From positions 186,001 to 250,000 of the forward strand of contig CBDCOR010000015.1 of assembly GCA_965219855.1 (NCBI GenBank): a DNA stretch of 64,000 nt, in the 5' to 3' direction. The translations under genes and the position numbers were made by a program. Within the stretch, counting starts at the first letter, position 1. Each line of letters starts with the position of its first letter. This DNA comes from CAUZIZ01 sp965219855. GTDB lineage: Bacteria; Acidobacteriota; UBA6911; RPQK01; JAJDTT01. The notes under the pieces were generated by a model. The model saw only the letters and a program-made list of their open reading frames with translations, was not told the origin of the DNA and searched no databases. Of the stretch, positions 35,879 to 45,417 are shown one piece after another.

Positions 35879-37600
35879 ATGATGTCGAGTCCCCGAGTGA
35901 CGGTAGTTTTGTTTCTGGTCTGTTTCGCTCTCTGCCAGGAGGTGCAGCCGAAGAGCCCGAACCCTCCGGTCGATCTGAAGCCGTACTTGCTGAGGCAGGA
36001 GGGCCACGGGGTAGTCCCGGCTAACTTCCAGCTGGGTTTAGTCGGAGACGCCAGTCACCGGTTCCAGTTCCAGTTCGGCGCGAGGGAAGCCGTGGAGTTG
36101 GAGGTCTCGTTGGGATTTCCCCAAGGGGGGGCACGGAAGCTCAGACGGCGACTGGAGCCTGGACCGAAAGACAACCGGGTCAGCTTCGATCTGGGTCCAC
36201 TTCTGGCTCACGGTCCCTACCGGCCCCTTCCCGCCAGCGCCAGAAAGGGTCCACCCAAGCGAGGCTATCTTCCCACCGGTTGGTGGATGGATACCCAGGA
36301 TCCTGGGAACTACCTGTTGAGCGTCAAGGGAAGACGCGTCCAGGACGGGCAGATCCTCTTTACTACCGACCTACGACTCCCACTCCAGACCTGGGTAGGG
36401 GCGGACCTGGATCGCCTGGCCTATATTGACGACGACTCAGCTGAGGTAGAGCTCTGGCTCCAAAAGGGTGCGCCGCTCCAGCAGCTGCCCGTAGAGGTGG
36501 ATCTGGTGGAGGCCAAAACCGGGCGTACCCGATCGTCACTCAGCCGGCGCACACTCACCCAGGAGAAGACGCGGGTTCCTTTTGATCTGCAGGGTCTAGA
36601 GCAAGCCACCTACCATGTGCGGGTTCGGCCTCGGATCGACGGCCGTCTCTGGGAGGATGGAGTTCGCCGGGCCCTCTACCTGTATCGCAACGGCCCGCCT
36701 CCGAAACCAGAGCCGCCCATCCAGATCCCAGTGGCTCCCCAACTCTTCGTGGACGACTTTCTGATCGAGGACCAGAGTCATCTCCAGAGGATCTTCCATC
36801 CGGCCCGCAAGCTCGGCAACTAGGCCATGTTTCGACCCGACCGGCCCTGGGAGGGGCACTCCGCCATGCTGCCACAGGGCTCTTCCTACGCCTTCAACCG
36901 GGAGAAGGGACGCTACGAGCTGGAGTACAGGAGCCAGACGGCCTACCGCATGCTGGCCGTCTCCACCGATCTGATCCACTGGTCCAAGCCCGACCTGGGC
37001 CTGGTGGAGTTTGAGGGCTCCAAGGCCAACAACATCCTGGAAAAGCTTCCCCCCAGGGGCGGCGTGGAAGAGGGAGGAGTCTTCGGGGGCACATGGGACT
37101 ATCGAACCCGGGGAGTGCCCGACCTGCGGACGGCCACCCTGGTGGACAGTCCCAAGGCCCGGGATATGCAGTTTGAGCGGGGCACCTATCTGATGGTTCG
37201 GGACCCCCAGGGCACCCGCTATCTCACCTCCGAGCGCCCCTTCATGCGGCTTCACCTGCAGCTGGAGACCCTGGACAGCCCCACTGACAACCTGGGTCCT
37301 TACTTCTACGACGAGCGAAGCGGTGAGCTGGTCCTGTACTTCGCCGCCCATCCCCCCGCCATGGGGAAGTTCCTGGTGCGCTATGACAACAAGTGGGCCG
37401 CCTCCCGCAACCTGGGGCGATTGACGACCCGGGACGGCGTGAACTGGAACCGGAGCTACCTCTGGGCTCCACCGCGGGAGCACCCCAAGCACCAGAGCTA
37501 CGGGATGCAGAGGATCAAGCGGATCGGAGATCTCTACATCGGCTTCTTTCCCCTTTACGACTGTGGTGCCCAACAGACTCAACAAAACGAGGAGTTGGTT
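35879..37600 (+). pseudogene. secreted sialidase/GH32-like propeller protein, internal stop and lost C-terminus
   Basis: ATG ATG at 35879 with GAAGAGGAG upstream, then a signal peptide (VTVVLFLVCFALCQE). An N-terminal beta domain of about 270 residues precedes the propeller start APQLFVDDFLIEDQSHLQRI. TAG at 36821-36823 interrupts the same frame after HPARKLGN. The frame resumes with MFRPDRPWEGHSAMLPQGS, as expected for the family, so this is a nonsense change, not a gene border. The propeller runs on to DLYIGFFPLYD near 37560, where homology ends and the sequence turns into the leader of the methyltransferase gene. The remaining blades are gone. Confidence 0.8.
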
Positions 37601-37601
37601 A

Positions 37602-38339
37602 ATGGCTGATCGCAAAGATGAAGTCTGGAAGGCCCCAGCTCTGGCAGCAAGCTACCTTCACGGTGTCAGGGCTGCCGTTCCGCTGGCGACCGAGCAAATA
37701 GAGGCAATGATGAGACTGGTAGTAGCACGAAAAGAACCTGTAGCATCATTCCTCGATCTGGGATGCGGTGACGGAATCTTGGCCGCAGCCCTTCTCGAAA
37801 AATACCCGGACTCAAAAGGTGTTCTATTGGACTTCTCGGAGCCAATGATCCGGAGTGCGAAAACTAACCTGCAGCAGTACGGGGAAAACCTGGTCTTTGA
37901 AATTGTCGACTATGCAGAAAGTAGCTGGATTCAGGCTGTAGCTTCAGCGCTACCTTTTGACGTAGTTGTCTCAGGATTTTCGATTCATCATCAGCCAGAT
38001 GAGCGGAAGCGACAACTGTACTCTGAGATTCATGATTTATTGAGGCCTGGTGGATTGTTTGTAAACATTGAGCACGTCTCCTCACCGACGAAATGGATTG
38101 AACGGGTGTGGGATAATTGTTTCATTGACTCTATGTATGCCCTGACCTTGAAAGAGGGCTGTGCCGAGACCCGCGACGAGGTCGCACGAGAATTTTATTA
38201 TCGTCCGGACAAGCACGCGAATATCCTGGCCCCTGTTGAGTTGCAATGCGACTGGCTTCGGGAAATCGGCTATGTAGACGTGGATTGCTATTTCAAGGTC
38301 TTTGAACTCGCTGTCTTTGGGGGAAGACGGATCCCTTGA
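37602..38339 (+). CDS. class I SAM-dependent methyltransferase
   Basis: 245 residues, GAGGAG seven bases before the ATG. Motif I FLDLGCGDGILAAALLEKYP, acidic end of strand 2 VLLDFSEPMIRSAK, and the post-I and motif IV region FDVVVSGFSIHHQPDERKRQ followed by LLRPGGLFVNIEH. This is the small-molecule type of methyltransferase; the acceptor is unknown. Base composition is visibly AT-richer than its neighbours, and its leader joins directly to the truncated propeller gene. It was probably brought in by recombination that removed the end of that gene. Confidence 0.85.
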   Translation: MADRKDEVWKAPALAASYLHGVRAAVPLATEQIEAMMRLVVARKEPVASFLDLGCGDGILAAALLEKYPDSKGVLLDFSEPMIRSAKTNLQQYGENLVFEIVDYAESSWIQAVASALPFDVVVSGFSIHHQPDERKRQLYSEIHDLLRPGGLFVNIEHVSSPTKWIERVWDNCFIDSMYALTLKEGCAETRDEVAREFYYRPDKHANILAPVELQCDWLREIGYVDVDCYFKVFELAVFGGRRIP

Positions 38340-38390
38340 ATTTGCTCGTTACCCGCCACATGACTATAGTCAACATTCCCTAAAGCTAAC

Positions 38391-39205
38391 GTTTTCGAGA
38401 AAGAAACTTGAGTTTGTCACTAGCCACGCACATCAATAGCAGAAAATCCTACAACGGTCGCTGCTCGATAAAGTTTCAGCTTAGTGGTCCCCCAGCGGAG
38501 CTGCCCCATTCGAGAACGAAACTTCGGGTCCGGCGTAGCGGTGGCCTCCAGGCCGCCGTCCGAGCCAAAGGCTCGAAGGAAAAAGACTTCGGCCTGGAGG
38601 CCAAAGCTACGTCCGTCCAATCAAGTTTCAGCTTAGTAGCCTGCCCCATTCGACAAAGAAACTTTGGCTACCCACAAAGACCAGCGTCGCCTGATCCGGC
38701 CTTCGAAATTCGCCTGTTCGATATTTTGCGGTTGAGTATGTTCTGCGGTTTCTTTCTCCTGAGTAGAAAGAAAGCCTAAATCTCGAACCGCTAAACATCG
38801 AACACGAAGGCTAAAGGGGTTTTCCTTTGAAATTCGTGTTCGATATTCAGCGGTTTAGCCTTTAGCGGTTGCCTTCTCGGGAAGCAGAAAAGCCCAAATC
38901 TCAAACCGCAAAACACCGAACAATACGAACGCCGAAGTTCGGAAGCTCGACAATGAAGTTTCAGGTCAGTCCTCCCCCAGTGGAGCTGGCCCCATTCGAG
39001 AATGAAACTCCGGGTCCCGGCGTAGCGGTGGCCTCCAGGCCGCCGTGTATCGGGCCAAAGGCTCGAAAAGAATAAGACTTCGGCCTGGAGGCCAAAGCTA
39101 CGTCCGCCCAATGAAGTTTCAGCTTAGCCCCGCCTCCGGCTGCAGACCGCCGGATCGTACAGGAAAGAAACTTTTTCCTACTTCTGGATCCATCGCCTGA
39201 CTAGA
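38391..39205. repeat. palindromic repeat array 2 (A-B-A-C-A-B-A)
   Basis: Same unit order as the first part of array 1: half A at 38391; A 38469; B 38534-38612; A 38621; C 38666-38951; A 38952; B 39021-39102; A 39111-39174. It then continues into TTTTTCCTACTTCTGGATC as in array 1, and is cut at 39205 by the IS1634-type element. The D hairpin of this array lies on the far side of the insertion, at about 42895-42916. No gene is visible between 38340 and 39205. Confidence 0.78.
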
Positions 39206-39578
39206 CCTAAGTTACCTCGTAGAAAAGTGATGTAACCTATTGTTAAGATTGGGGTAATGCTACAAATCAGCTGCGTCGGTACTGGGTACATTATAGACGA
39301 ACGCCGAGGAGATCCAGGGCTCGCTGCTGAAGCGATGTGGGACGGGTGATTTTGTCGAAGGCTGCTGAGCCGGGCAACTGCGGCTGAATCCGGTTTTTGG
39401 AGATCGTGGCCAAATCGCTGAGCAAGGTCTGAAAGCTGTGCACGGGCCCACCCTCAACGGTGCGCTTGCGGTGAGCCTTGCGGAGGGCCTGAGGAGAGCG
39501 CTGAGAGGGTGCCACCACCGAATCGCGAAGCTGCCTCCCCGCCTCGGGATCCTCGTCGTCGAACAGGATCGGAGCTAA

Positions 39579-41268
39579 CCCGGATTTCTCAAAGACAAGA
39601 AAAAGCAGTCAGCTCTATGTGATATAAAGTCTTTGTTATCAGATACTTAATAATCACAAGGAGCTGACTACTATGACCACAGAGTGTATCGCTTCCAAGC
39701 TGGAGTTTCAAGAGCTAGAAGGGCGCCGAGTCGAGGCAGAATTCAATGGGGGGCAGATCACCTCAGACTCCGGGGGGTTGCTGTTACGGGAGGTGGAGAG
39801 CCGCTATGGGTTCATTAGCGGCTTGGCCGCCTGCTTTGGGGACCGGCGCGATCCTCGCTTCACCGAGTTCAGTGTGGAGGAACTGGTGGGGCAGCGGATT
39901 TACGGACTGGCCCTAGGCTATGAGGATGTCAACGATCATGAGGAGCTCCGGGCAGATCCGCTGATGGCGGTGTTGGTCGGCAAGGAAGATCCCTTGGGGA
40001 GGGATCGGCGAGCGGAAGCGGATCGAGGCAAGGCGTGTGCGGGCAAGAGCACCCTCAATCGTTTGGAGTTGTCCTCGGTGACGCAGGATAAATATCGCAA
40101 GACGCCGGTGGATGAAGCCGCGGTCGAAGCGTTTTTGGTGGAGCAGTTCATTCGGGTGCGAGGCGGGAAACCGAAGGAGTTGGTCTTGGACCTGGATGCG
40201 ACGGATGATCCGCTGCACGGAGAACAGGAGGGTCGTTTCTACCATGGCTACTACCGGTGTTACTGCTACCTGCCGCTGTATGTGTTTTGCGAGGGGTATG
40301 TGCTGGGGGCCAAGCTGCGGGTGTCGAACCTGGATGGCTCCGAAGGAGCGGTCCAGGAGATGGAGCGGATGGTGGGACAACTGCGGGCGAAGTGGCCGAA
40401 GGTCCGCATTACTCTGCGGGCGGACAGCAGCTTTGCCCGCGAGGCGTTGATGAAATGGTGTGAGGAGCATCGAGTGGATTACGTCTTCGGTCTGGCCCGC
40501 AATCAGCGCTTAGAGGGGGCCCTGGAGTCCGAGTTGGAACAGGCCCAGGCACTGCAACAAGCCAACGGCAGCAGCGCCCGAGTCTACAAGGACTTTCGTT
40601 ACCAGACGCGCAAAAGCTGGAGTCAAGAGCGGCGAGTGGTGGGCAAGGCCGAGTACACGGGTAAGGGATCCAATCCCCGCTTTGTCGTCACCTCGCTGGG
40701 AGCGAAGCGGTGGCCCGCCCAAAAGCTGTACGAGGAGCTGTACTGCGCGCGAGGGGAAGCGGAGAATCGGATTAAGGAGCAGCAGCTAGAGCTGTTTGCC
40801 GATCGGACCTCGACGCACCGCATGAAGAGCAATCAGCTGCGCCTGTGGTTTTCCTCGGTGGCTTACAATCTGCTGCACACGCTCAGGTGTGTCGCTTTGA
40901 AGGGGACCCAGTGGGCGAAGGCGCAATGCCAGACGATTCGCCTCAAACTGTTGAAGATAGGAGGCCAGATTCGGGTCAGTGTCCGACGGGTGAGCTTGTC
41001 GCTGAGCGAGGGTTATCCTTACCAAACACTCTACGCCCAAACCTTGGCCCAGCTTCAACAGCTCGGCTGAGCGGAGGCAAACCGGAAATCCCAACCATCT
41101 GCAACTGAGGCGGCTGAGGTGTGTCTGAAAAACCGGTTTTCCGCCTTCAACATAGGTGTCACCAAGCTCTCGCACTCTACAGTGCCCTCAACTGAGACTT
41201 CGGCTCAAACCAGAGTCGAAAAATCGACTAAAAATCAGCCTTTCTGCTTTCACTATGAGAAATCCGGG
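39579..41268 (+). mobile_element. IS1380-family insertion sequence, 1690 bp
   Basis: Perfect 13-bp ends CCCGGATTTCTCA / TGAGAAATCCGGG and a 4-bp target duplication CTAA (39575-39578, 41269-41272). It contains one intact transposase gene. Inserted into the IS1634-type transposase gene. It looks complete, and its ends match those of the two MITEs in this window. Confidence 0.92.
39673..41070 (+). CDS. IS1380-family transposase
   Basis: 465 residues, AAGGAGCTG upstream of the ATG. Typical features: N-terminal FNGGQITSDSGGLLLREVES and ACFGDRRDPRFTEFSVEELV with QRIYGLALGYEDVNDHEELR; DDE residues in LVLDLDATDDPLHGEQEGRF and LRADSSFAREALMKWCEE; and the C-terminal CARGEAENRIKEQQLELFAD with the catalytic Glu, then SNQLRLWFSSVAYNLLHTLR. 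Length and order match active family members. The frame is intact, so this is a plausible source of enzyme for the MITEs. Confidence 0.95.
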   Translation: MTTECIASKLEFQELEGRRVEAEFNGGQITSDSGGLLLREVESRYGFISGLAACFGDRRDPRFTEFSVEELVGQRIYGLALGYEDVNDHEELRADPLMAVLVGKEDPLGRDRRAEADRGKACAGKSTLNRLELSSVTQDKYRKTPVDEAAVEAFLVEQFIRVRGGKPKELVLDLDATDDPLHGEQEGRFYHGYYRCYCYLPLYVFCEGYVLGAKLRVSNLDGSEGAVQEMERMVGQLRAKWPKVRITLRADSSFAREALMKWCEEHRVDYVFGLARNQRLEGALESELEQAQALQQANGSSARVYKDFRYQTRKSWSQERRVVGKAEYTGKGSNPRFVVTSLGAKRWPAQKLYEELYCARGEAENRIKEQQLELFADRTSTHRMKSNQLRLWFSSVAYNLLHTLRCVALKGTQWAKAQCQTIRLKLLKIGGQIRVSVRRVSLSLSEGYPYQTLYAQTLAQLQQLG

Positions 41269-42860
41269 CTAACTTCTGTCGCATGTGCCACTCGACGTAG
41301 TAGGCAAGCATGCACAGAAAGACGTGAGCGCGGACCCGATCCTCCAGATGGTGGTAAATGGGTCGGACCTTCAGATCGACACTCTTACAGCTGCGGAAGG
41401 CCCGTTCGGCGACGGACAACCCCTTGTAGGCAGCCACCGTTTGTTCGGCATCCATTTGCTCGCGGGCCAGGTTGGTGCGAATCACATAGATCCCGTCCAG
41501 TGCCGCCTCCTGCTCGATGCGCTCCTGCCGGCGCTGGTAGGAGAAGGACTCCTCGCCGATCTCCAGGACAAAATGCTTGCCCACTTTGTAGCGGTTGAGG
41601 ACTTTGCCCACCCGCAGGGCAATCCGATCCTTGCCCTTGAAGCGACGCTTCGGACGTTGCGTTGCCTGGACAATCTTCTCCAACTCCAGCTCGGTCGCCT
41701 GGAGCAGTTGCTGGCGATTGCGGGCCCGTTCCTCCGCTAAGAGGGGATTACGGCAGACAATGAGCCGTTCCCCGGGGTAGTCCGGGCTCTGGATCTCGGC
41801 CAGGTCGCGTTGATCAAACAGGGACAGCTGCAGCGGACCGGATTGAAACAGTTTGCGGATCTGAGGGCCTCGCAGGGCCGTGATCCAGCCCATGCCGGGC
41901 AGCGGCTTGAGCTCCTCCCGAATGCGGGCTTCCGTCAGCATTCCTCGATCGGCGACCACCACCACCGAGCGCAACCCGAAGCGTTGGCGCAGTTTTTGGA
42001 TTTGGCTGGTCACTGTTGTGGGGTCCGCTCGGTTGCCTTCGAAGACCTCGACCGCGACAGGGCAGCCTTGACGGTCGCACAGCAGGCCGAAGACGATCTG
42101 CAGCGTACCCCCTTTGCCGTCTCGGGAATACCCCCGCTGGGCCAACGGGCAACTCCTCCCTTCGAAGTAGGTCGAGGTGACGTCGTAGATCACGAGGCAA
42201 CCGTCCTGCAGGCGCTGAGCCGCCAGCTGGTTTTCAATCTTTGGTTGTCGAACGAGCAGCCAGTCCAAGGCGCCGTACAGATCATCGGCCGTCGCGGCCT
42301 CCACCTGTAAGAGCTCGCCCAAGCTGCTGGACAGGGTCTGGGGATCCCATCCGCGTGCGGTGGCCAGCTTGGAGCGGGGCTCCAGGATGCGCGCCACGAT
42401 CAGGGCCACTACCAGGCGGCGCTGCAGGCTGTTGCGAGTGGCCAGTAAGCGCTCCAAACCGAGGCGGCGCAGGGTACCCAAGACGGCCGCCACATGACCA
42501 TGGGGGCGAGTGCGCTGGACCTGGAAGGCTTGGCTCAAGTCGGAGATGACGGAGCCTCCCTTCAAGAGGCTGCGCAGGCCTTCGACGATCTCCGCGGGCC
42601 ACTTGCTGAGGTTAGCCAGAGTGCGCTTGCGCACCTTGCCGGCTTGCCGGTAGGACTCGCGCAGGAGAATGGCCGGGGGCGAGTTGCGGTTGGGAACGGA
42701 TTCGATGTACATGGGCACTATAATATCACATACTACCGACAATAAAGGACACTAAACCAACTATTACATGGGTACAACTTGTCGAACACAAAAAGACCCT
42801 TACCTGATGATCCACAATGGCTTACAGGTTGTTTTTCAGCTAGTTTTCAGGGTAACTTCG

Positions 42861-43170
42861 GACTAGAAGGTTCTGCTGCAGGTAACCCTATCCGGGAGCC
42901 CGCTTCAGCGGGCTTCTCGAGCAATGGCTTTAGCCCAGATCCGGTCCGTGGCGTGAGTCTCCAGAAACGGACGCTTGCATTGTGCTCCGGATCGGCGCAC
43001 TCTCAGCATCGCGATCGACCCCTGCGAGCCGGAGCATTCGGGAAAGAAACCTCATGCAGATCGGTAGTGTTGGACAGGAAGGATGGTCTCGGTTCGACTC
43101 TGTAATCGAGGTCAATCCCAACGGGATTGTGGCATCCAGCCCAGGGTTTCCGGACCCTGGGTCAACGGCG
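42861..43170. repeat. remainder of array 2 with D hairpin and a second hairpin
   Basis: Resumes array 1-like sequence (AAGGTTCTGCTGCAGGTAAC), with the D hairpin GAGCCCGCTTCAGCGGGCTTC at about 42897-42917. Another perfect hairpin CCCAGGG-TTTCCGGA-CCCTGGG lies at 43140-43161, just past the end of the convergent operon, and could also end its transcript. No gene here. Confidence 0.6.
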
Positions 43171-45417
43171 TCACTCCGGGATTTCAACCCTGAAGGGGGT
43201 TGCAGGGATCACCTTCAGATCGATGGCCTCGGTGTAGATCCAACGATCTCCAACCTTGGCCTCGGCCGAGATCTCGAAAGTGCCCAGTGGGGTCTCGGAA
43301 CCTGCCTTGAGGATCAGCGCGATCTGGTTGTTCTCCTGGGATCTGGAATCGACGGCTACGCCTGAGGGAAGGTCCTTGATGGTGATGGGAATCTCGCCGG
43401 GGATGTTCTCGGCCTGCAGCGAGAGTGTCGTGGTGCTTCCCGGGGCGAGGCTTAGCGACGGCCCCATGCGGCCTCCTCCATGTTGCTGGGAGACCGAGAG
43501 GTAGCCTGCCAGCGGCTCAACTATGGTGAGAGAGGTCTCCGGAAGGGGACGCCGGGTATAGTTCCACGCATCCAGCAGGGGACCCATGATGAGTGTCGTC
43601 TCAGCCTTTACCATCCGACCATCCTGACGCGTTTCTTCACCTGTGGGAGAGCCTCGGACCTCGAAGGTGTGGGTGCCAAGAGGATGGGATTCGGGCACGT
43701 GGATGCGGAAGGAAATCTCGGGAATGATCATATCTGCCCCGTCCGCGTTGGGTTCGAAAAGTTGATCGGCTCGGAACTTTGCCCTGGCGGGTTCGACCGA
43801 GCCCGGCGGGCCCTCGAACCAGATCGAAACTTCCCCCTGGAAGCCGGCCTCGCGCACCAGGTGTACCTTGATCTGCGCCGAGCCCCCCCGAGCCACATTC
43901 ACGTTCTCTGGTGTCGTGAAGAGTTGAAAACCCGGCTTCTCGCTCTTTACTTTCAGGCGATAGACATATCCGGGCCCACCCCGGCTCAGACGATCCTTGA
44001 CGGTCAGAAACAGGCGCCCATCCTGCTCAGGCCTGTAGAACAGGCTGGAATCTGGGTTACCGATCAAGGTTCCCTGTCCTGCAACCACGTCGTCGCTTTC
44101 TGCCAACTTCTTTCCAGAACCGTCCTTCAGGACCAGGACCGTATCCAGGTCGGGAACACCCAGCTGGGCCGCCAGGGTCCACAGATGAAGGGGTTGTCCT
44201 GTCTTCGCCTCAATCTCGTAGGTATCCTGCTCACCCGGTCTTTCCAGTTGGCCATGGACTCCGTAGGGACCCTGCCGCCAGTTGGCCGAGTCTGTTTTCC
44301 CCTCGGCGTACTCTGCCCAGTCGCTCACCTCCAGAGGCGGACCATCGACCACTCCGCCCGGGCTCTCGACCCAGATTCGCCAGAGGCCCGTGCGCGCCTC
44401 AGCTGGAACCGAGAACTCAATTTCCACTGACTCGGGACGCGTCCGCAGCACAATTCCCTCAATTCGATCGATGTCTCTGGCGATGGAAGGATCGTTTTCG
44501 AACCGGATGGGCACCGTGAAGGGGTAGGTCATGCGCGCGTGTTCGGCGCCTCGCAGCCGGGTCAGGTAGACTTGCCCCGTGCCTTCCAGGGCCGAGCCGG
44601 CTAGTGTCATGCGACTCGTCCTACCGGCCGCAAGGGCAAGAGGGGCCAGGTGATGTACGGTCGGCAGCGCTGTCATTCTCAGCAGGTAGGAACAGTTCTT
44701 TCCGAAATTGAAGCCCCGAGCTCCTCGATATTGGTCTAGCTTGACGTAGTAGGTCCCATCCGTCTCGAAGGTCTTTTCGAGAAAGGGGGTCTCGTCGTAG
44801 AAGCTCCGATCGTCATTGAAGGCCACCTCAGCGCCGGATTGGTCCAGAAGGGACATCTTGGACTCAACGGCCGAGCCAAACTCGATGGACCGGAAGTCAA
44901 AGGTCCAGCGCTGACCGGCCTTCACCTGGATTGCAAAAAAATCTGCGTCGGCAGCTCCATCCAGCCGTCCTTGAACCGTCCGCGGTAAATCTGTCGCCGG
45001 CTGAGCTTGCTCCCAGGTGTCGTTGGGTTCCACTTCGAGAAGGTCGGAAAACTGGCCCACGTTGAAGAGGGCCGACGTGGAGTACCCTTCCCGGGTCAAG
45101 ACCCTGAGCAGGTGAGGACCCAAGGCCGCCCCCGGAGCAATCTCGACGGTTCCCAACAACCTTCCGCGGCTTGCCTCGAGGGTTTGTTTCCAGACCAGGT
45201 CCTGGCAGTCGAATTCGACCCGGACCGGATTGGACAGGCCTCCGGCAGCACGGGTGCTGTATCTGACTTTCTTCTGGCTCAGGATTTCCAGGGAGAGGGA
45301 GCTTCCCCGCTGTCCTCCCAGAGGGTAGATGCGAGCGATTTCCAGCTCTTGGTCAGCCGCCTCAACTGAACCGCAAAGGGCCAGCCAAAGAAGCAGGAGG
45401 AGGGGATACCTCCTCAA
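43171..45417 (-). CDS. exported PPC-domain protein of a DUF1549/DUF1501 operon
   Basis: About 748 residues. Signal peptide RRYPLLLLLWLALCGSVEA. Start taken as TTG at 45415-45417, eight bases after AAGGAG and overlapping the previous stop as TTGA; another TTG at 45423 is in frame but too near the site. Pre-peptidase C-terminal (PPC) domains are seen: VEPNDTWEQAQPATDLPRTV with DADFFAIQVKAGQRWTFDFR, and later EQDTYEIEAKTGQPLHLWTL with DTVLVLKDGSGKKLAESDD. Ig-like segments fill the rest. Such proteins accompany DUF1501 and DUF1549 proteins in planctomycetes and acidobacteria; the shared function is unknown, probably in periplasmic or surface polymer use. Confidence 0.83.
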   Translation of the reverse strand: MRRYPLLLLLWLALCGSVEAADQELEIARIYPLGGQRGSSLSLEILSQKKVRYSTRAAGGLSNPVRVEFDCQDLVWKQTLEASRGRLLGTVEIAPGAALGPHLLRVLTREGYSTSALFNVGQFSDLLEVEPNDTWEQAQPATDLPRTVQGRLDGAADADFFAIQVKAGQRWTFDFRSIEFGSAVESKMSLLDQSGAEVAFNDDRSFYDETPFLEKTFETDGTYYVKLDQYRGARGFNFGKNCSYLLRMTALPTVHHLAPLALAAGRTSRMTLAGSALEGTGQVYLTRLRGAEHARMTYPFTVPIRFENDPSIARDIDRIEGIVLRTRPESVEIEFSVPAEARTGLWRIWVESPGGVVDGPPLEVSDWAEYAEGKTDSANWRQGPYGVHGQLERPGEQDTYEIEAKTGQPLHLWTLAAQLGVPDLDTVLVLKDGSGKKLAESDDVVAGQGTLIGNPDSSLFYRPEQDGRLFLTVKDRLSRGGPGYVYRLKVKSEKPGFQLFTTPENVNVARGGSAQIKVHLVREAGFQGEVSIWFEGPPGSVEPARAKFRADQLFEPNADGADMIIPEISFRIHVPESHPLGTHTFEVRGSPTGEETRQDGRMVKAETTLIMGPLLDAWNYTRRPLPETSLTIVEPLAGYLSVSQQHGGGRMGPSLSLAPGSTTTLSLQAENIPGEIPITIKDLPSGVAVDSRSQENNQIALILKAGSETPLGTFEISAEAKVGDRWIYTEAIDLKVIPATPFRVEIPE

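Larger units (their letters stand above)
39291..42712 (-). pseudogene. IS1634-family transposase split by an inserted IS
   Basis: The first part (42712 down to 41269) starts MYIESVPNRNSPPAILLRES and carries the DDE-type core: VIYDVTSTYFEGRSCPLAQR, VVVADRGMLTEARIREELK, then LYYVEWHM-like AYYVEWHMRQK-LA. There the IS1380-type element begins. On its other side (39578 down to 39291) the same protein resumes with LA-PILFDDEDPEAGRQLRDS and ends PTSLQQRALDLLGVRL. The duplicated CTAA target encodes the shared LA. The joined protein would be about 580 residues. Original start chosen because relatives begin at MYIES. Confidence 0.88.
39206..42860 (-). mobile_element. IS1634-type element interrupted by an IS1380-type element
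   Basis: GACTAGA is present on both sides (39199-39205 and 42861-42867), and the inner ends share AAGTTACC in inverted orientation. The unoccupied version of the site exists in this window at about 28004-28020 (GCCTGAATAGAAGGTTCTG), which shows one copy of the target. Without the inner element the insertion is about 1.97 kb. The transposase gene on the minus strand is split, so it is dead unless the inner element is precisely lost. Confidence 0.85.

Noticed and set aside
35453..35880. Several short frames upstream of the symporter
   Set aside because: Only the frame starting MDNPTVSQS at 35670 fits the symporter; others lack domain support.
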